Assembly: GCA_031400775.1 (NCBI GenBank)
Contig: JANNQN010000385.1
Location: 1-33,312 of the forward strand
Source: PALSA-1355 sp031400775
GTDB lineage: Bacteria; Planctomycetota; Planctomycetia; Pirellulales; PALSA-1355
Reading direction: 5' to 3'
DNA: 33,312 nucleotides
In this document: positions 31,030 to 33,312 of the stretch, piece by piece
How positions within the stretch are numbered: position 1 is the stretch's first letter
How the letters are laid out: each line of letters starts with the position of its first letter
Made by a program: the position numbers and the translations under genes
The notes under the pieces: model-generated
The model's input: only the letters and a program-made list of their open reading frames with translations
The model's database searches: none
Told to the model about the DNA's origin: nothing

Positions 31030-31860
31030 ATGTCGTTTCATTTGTTCACGGGTACGGACACCTACCTTGTCACACCCGAGCTGCGCGACGCGGTGAATGT
31101 CGCCTGCGCGTTGGAGAAGCCGCTTTTGATTCGCGGGGAGCCCGGCACCGGTAAAACCGTGCTTGCCGAGGCGATCGCCGAGAATCTCGACAAACAGCTT
31201 TTGACGTGGAATATCAAGTCGACCACCAAGGCGCAAGAAGGACTCTACGTCTACGACACCGTGCAGCGGCTCAACGACGCACGCTTTGGCGACCGGGATA
31301 TTGGCGATATTCGCCAGTACATCAGGCTGGGCCCCTTGGGGCTTGCGCTACGGGCACAAGAGCGCGTCGTGCTGTTGATCGACGAAATCGACAAGGCGGA
31401 CATGGAATTTCCCAACGACCTGCTGCACGAGCTCGATCGCATGAGCTTCGCCGTCATGGAGACGGGCGAGCATTTTACCGCCGAGCATCGGCCGATCGTG
31501 GTCATTACGTCCAACAATGAGAAGGAGCTGCCCGACGCTTTTCTGCGTCGCTGCGTTTTCCACTACATCGATTTCCCCGACAAGAAGACAATGACAGACA
31601 TCGTGCGGGTTCACCATCCCGACGTCGAAGACGAACTCTTGCGCCAGGTTTTGCTGCGATTCTACTGGCTGCGCGATCTTCCCGACGTCCGCAAGCGCCC
31701 TTCTACCAGCGAGCTGATCGATTGGATTGCGGCGCTCCGACGCGGAGGCATCACGGCCGAGGCGCTCGAAAAAGAGCTGCCGTTTATGGGCGTGCTGATC
31801 AAGCGCGAGAACGACATCGAGACGGTGCTGGCAAATCGCCGCTTCGGACGCGTGAGCTAG
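31030..31860 (+). CDS. MoxR-type AAA+ ATPase
   Basis: The 276-residue product contains Walker A GEPGTGKT (36-43), Walker B VVLLIDEIDKAD (113-124), sensor 1 IVVITSNN and the arginine finger region DAFLRRCVFHY. The MoxR family works with VWA-domain partners as a chaperone that inserts metals or remodels protein complexes, as in the CoxD/CoxE pair of carbon monoxide dehydrogenase. GTDTYLVTPELRDAVNVACA at the N terminus is typical. The ATG at 31030 follows GGGAG by 5 nt. The VWA gene starts 13 nt downstream, so they form an operon. No obvious metalloenzyme client gene is in the window. Confidence 0.93.
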   Translation: MSFHLFTGTDTYLVTPELRDAVNVACALEKPLLIRGEPGTGKTVLAEAIAENLDKQLLTWNIKSTTKAQEGLYVYDTVQRLNDARFGDRDIGDIRQYIRLGPLGLALRAQERVVLLIDEIDKADMEFPNDLLHELDRMSFAVMETGEHFTAEHRPIVVITSNNEKELPDAFLRRCVFHYIDFPDKKTMTDIVRVHHPDVEDELLRQVLLRFYWLRDLPDVRKRPSTSELIDWIAALRRGGITAEALEKELPFMGVLIKRENDIETVLANRRFGRVS

Positions 31861-31873
31861 AGCAAAGGGCTTC

Positions 31874-33085
31874 ATGTTCGTCGATTTCTTCTACCACCTC
31901 CGCGACTTTGGCTTGAAGGTCTCGAGCACCGAATGGCTGTCGCTCATGCAGGCGCTGTGCGCAGGACACGCCAGAGCCGATCTCAACACGTTTTATCATC
32001 TGGCCCGCTGCCTGCTGGTCAAACGTGAATCGGATTTCGACACCTACGACCGCTCGTTTGCCTCATTCTTTGCGGGCATCGAGGAGACCCCAGACATCAG
32101 CGACGAGCTGCTCCAGTGGCTTAACGACCCGAAGCTGCCGGACATCAGCGATGAAGATCGGGCAAAGATGCGGGCCTTCGATCTCGACGAGCTGGCTTCG
32201 CGGTTTCGTGAGCTGCTCGCAGAGCAAAAGGAACGCCACGACGGCGGCAATCGCTGGATTGGCACCGGCGGCACATCGCCGTTCGGCCATGGCGGCGAGC
32301 ATCCGACCGGCATGCGCGTCGGTGGCGGCGGCGGTGGCAGGTCCGCGATCCAAGTCGCCGGTTCGCGGCGGTATCGCAACCTGCGTTCCGACCGCATCCT
32401 CGACACACGTCAGATCAACCTCGCGCTTCGCCGCTTGAAGCGGCTGGATAAAGACGAAGGCCCCGAGGAACTGGACCTGGATGACACCATTGACCAAAGC
32501 GCCCGCAATGGCGGCGAAATCGAGCTTGTCTTTGGGCCGCCGCGGCGCAATCGCATCAAGCTGCTGCTATTGATGGACGTGGGGGGCTCCATGGATCCGT
32601 ACACGCATCTCTGCGAACGGCTGTTCAGCGCCGCGCACGCCGCTAACCATTTCAAGAAATTCCAGTACCGCTTTTTCCACAATTGCGTCTACAAGCGGCT
32701 CTATACCGACATGCACCAATTGAAGGGAGACCTGACGAGCGAGATGCTCAAGAAACTGGATCACACCTGGTCGGTCATCTTCGTCGGCGATGCCTGGATG
32801 GCTCCTACGGAGCTTACCTATAGCGGGGGCGCAATCGGTTTCGACGACCGGAATGCAATCGCGGGTTTGCAGTGGCTCGAGCGCATCCGGCAGCGCGTAC
32901 CCAACTCGATCTGGCTCAACCCGGAGCCCCGCAGCCACTGGAACGAGCCGAGCATCCGCCTGATTCGAAGGGTCTTCCCCATGTTCGAGCTGACCATCGA
33001 CGGTCTGACCGAATCCGTCGATGTGCTGCGCGGGACGCGGCCGAATCGGCCGTCGGCGAATCAAGTAAGGCCGCGAGGAAACTAG
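31874..33085 (+). CDS. CoxE-like VWA-domain protein
   Basis: The 403-residue product begins FVDFFYHLRDFGLKVSSTEW with LSLMQALCAGHARA, the usual CoxE N terminus. A Gly-rich hinge follows (GTGGTSPFGHGGEHPTGMRV, GGGGGG), then a short RRYRNLRSDR region and a VWA domain starting near IKLLLLMDVGGSMDPY. The metal-ion-dependent adhesion site reads D235-V-G-G-S239 (DxGxS; many VWA proteins have DxSxS). FVGDAWMAPTEL follows further on. It is the expected partner of the MoxR-like ATPase just upstream and would recruit its client. A planctomycete MoxR/VWA pair of this kind is common. No membrane segment is seen, so it is probably cytoplasmic. Confidence 0.92.
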   Translation: MFVDFFYHLRDFGLKVSSTEWLSLMQALCAGHARADLNTFYHLARCLLVKRESDFDTYDRSFASFFAGIEETPDISDELLQWLNDPKLPDISDEDRAKMRAFDLDELASRFRELLAEQKERHDGGNRWIGTGGTSPFGHGGEHPTGMRVGGGGGGRSAIQVAGSRRYRNLRSDRILDTRQINLALRRLKRLDKDEGPEELDLDDTIDQSARNGGEIELVFGPPRRNRIKLLLLMDVGGSMDPYTHLCERLFSAAHAANHFKKFQYRFFHNCVYKRLYTDMHQLKGDLTSEMLKKLDHTWSVIFVGDAWMAPTELTYSGGAIGFDDRNAIAGLQWLERIRQRVPNSIWLNPEPRSHWNEPSIRLIRRVFPMFELTIDGLTESVDVLRGTRPNRPSANQVRPRGN

Positions 33086-33183
33086 GGCACGCTTGCTAAG
33101 ACGACATGAGTTCTTGAGAATCGTTGGCACGAAAAATATGCACGGCAGACCTTACGGCGACAAATCCTGTCAAACGTTTAGTA

Positions 33184-33249
33184 GTTTATCCGATGTGCCG
33201 CGCGCAGCGTGAGCCGTTGCAGTCGGTTCGACCGGCACGTCGGATAAAC
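33184..33249. repeat. 17-bp inverted repeat downstream of the VWA gene
   Basis: GTTTATCCGATGTGCCG at 33184-33200 pairs with CGGCACGTCGGATAAAC at 33233-33249, with one mismatch position that is a G-U pair in RNA. A 32-nt spacer separates them. The arms are not followed by a T run, so it is not a classical terminator, although it could stop or stabilise the moxR/VWA transcript 99 nt after its stop. Confidence 0.6.
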
Positions 33250-33312
33250 GTACGATGAACTGAACGCGGTACTATGGGGTTTGAATGCGACGTCTGAGGA
33301 ACGCCGATGCGT

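Overview
The window looks like a piece of a planctomycete chromosome, probably from the Pirellulales or a neighbouring group. This is inferred from gene content and style: high GC, secreted sulfatases, a Tat-exported sugar isomerase/epimerase, a DUF1080 (3-keto-disaccharide hydrolase) lipo/secreted protein, a PEP-CTERM protein with a formylglycine-generating-enzyme (FGE/SUMF1) fold, a membrane Ser/Thr kinase with a beta-helix ectodomain, and several TTG starts backed by good ribosome binding sites. No plasmid, prophage, insertion sequence or CRISPR array is visible.

Layout. 1-2.9 kb (minus): a truncated sulfatase, an aldose 1-epimerase, an unknown eight-helix membrane protein, and a basic protein with two repeats. 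3.4-4.4 kb: tRNA-Val(UAC), then a relic cassette (tail of a PEP-CTERM-like gene, GC hairpin repeat, truncated Avd-like ORF) and a small phage-type ORF. 4.4-6.7 kb: a TolC-family outer-membrane protein (minus) and RNase P RNA (plus). 6.7-8.4 kb (minus): a ribbon-helix-helix protein and a Tat-exported TIM-barrel isomerase with its terminator. 8.6-12.4 kb (plus): Ser/Thr kinase and a small c-type cytochrome-like protein. 12.4-15 kb (minus): arylsulfatase and a tandem PilZ protein. 15.3-23.3 kb (plus): a degenerate DXS-like protein fused to a class I terpene cyclase, two large hybrid histidine kinases, then ispH. 23.5-27 kb (plus): FadL-type porin and a TPR/glycosyltransferase-9-like protein. 27-30.9 kb (minus): a decayed diversity-generating retroelement (DGR) around an FGE-like PEP-CTERM gene, a ParE-type toxin-antitoxin pair, a DUF1080 protein and a 6-pyruvoyl-tetrahydropterin synthase homologue. 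31-33.1 kb (plus): a MoxR-type ATPase with a CoxE-like VWA protein.

Two things stand out. First, the 892-residue protein at 15289-17967 resembles 1-deoxy-xylulose-5-phosphate synthase over its first ~540 residues but has lost the thiamine-diphosphate and catalytic motifs, and it carries a terpene cyclase domain with DDVAD and N-T-E metal motifs at its C terminus. Two sensor kinases and ispH, a genuine enzyme of the same isoprenoid pathway, follow on the same strand.

Second, downstream of the FGE-like gene there is a 38-bp segment (27239-27276) that matches the 3' end of that gene (27603-27640). Of the 8 mismatches, 7 fall at adenines of the putative template strand, which is the hallmark of adenine-directed DGR mutagenesis. 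An Avd-like 5' fragment sits next to it, and the same fragment recurs at 3861-3888. No reverse transcriptase is present, so these are relics or depend on an enzyme elsewhere in the genome.
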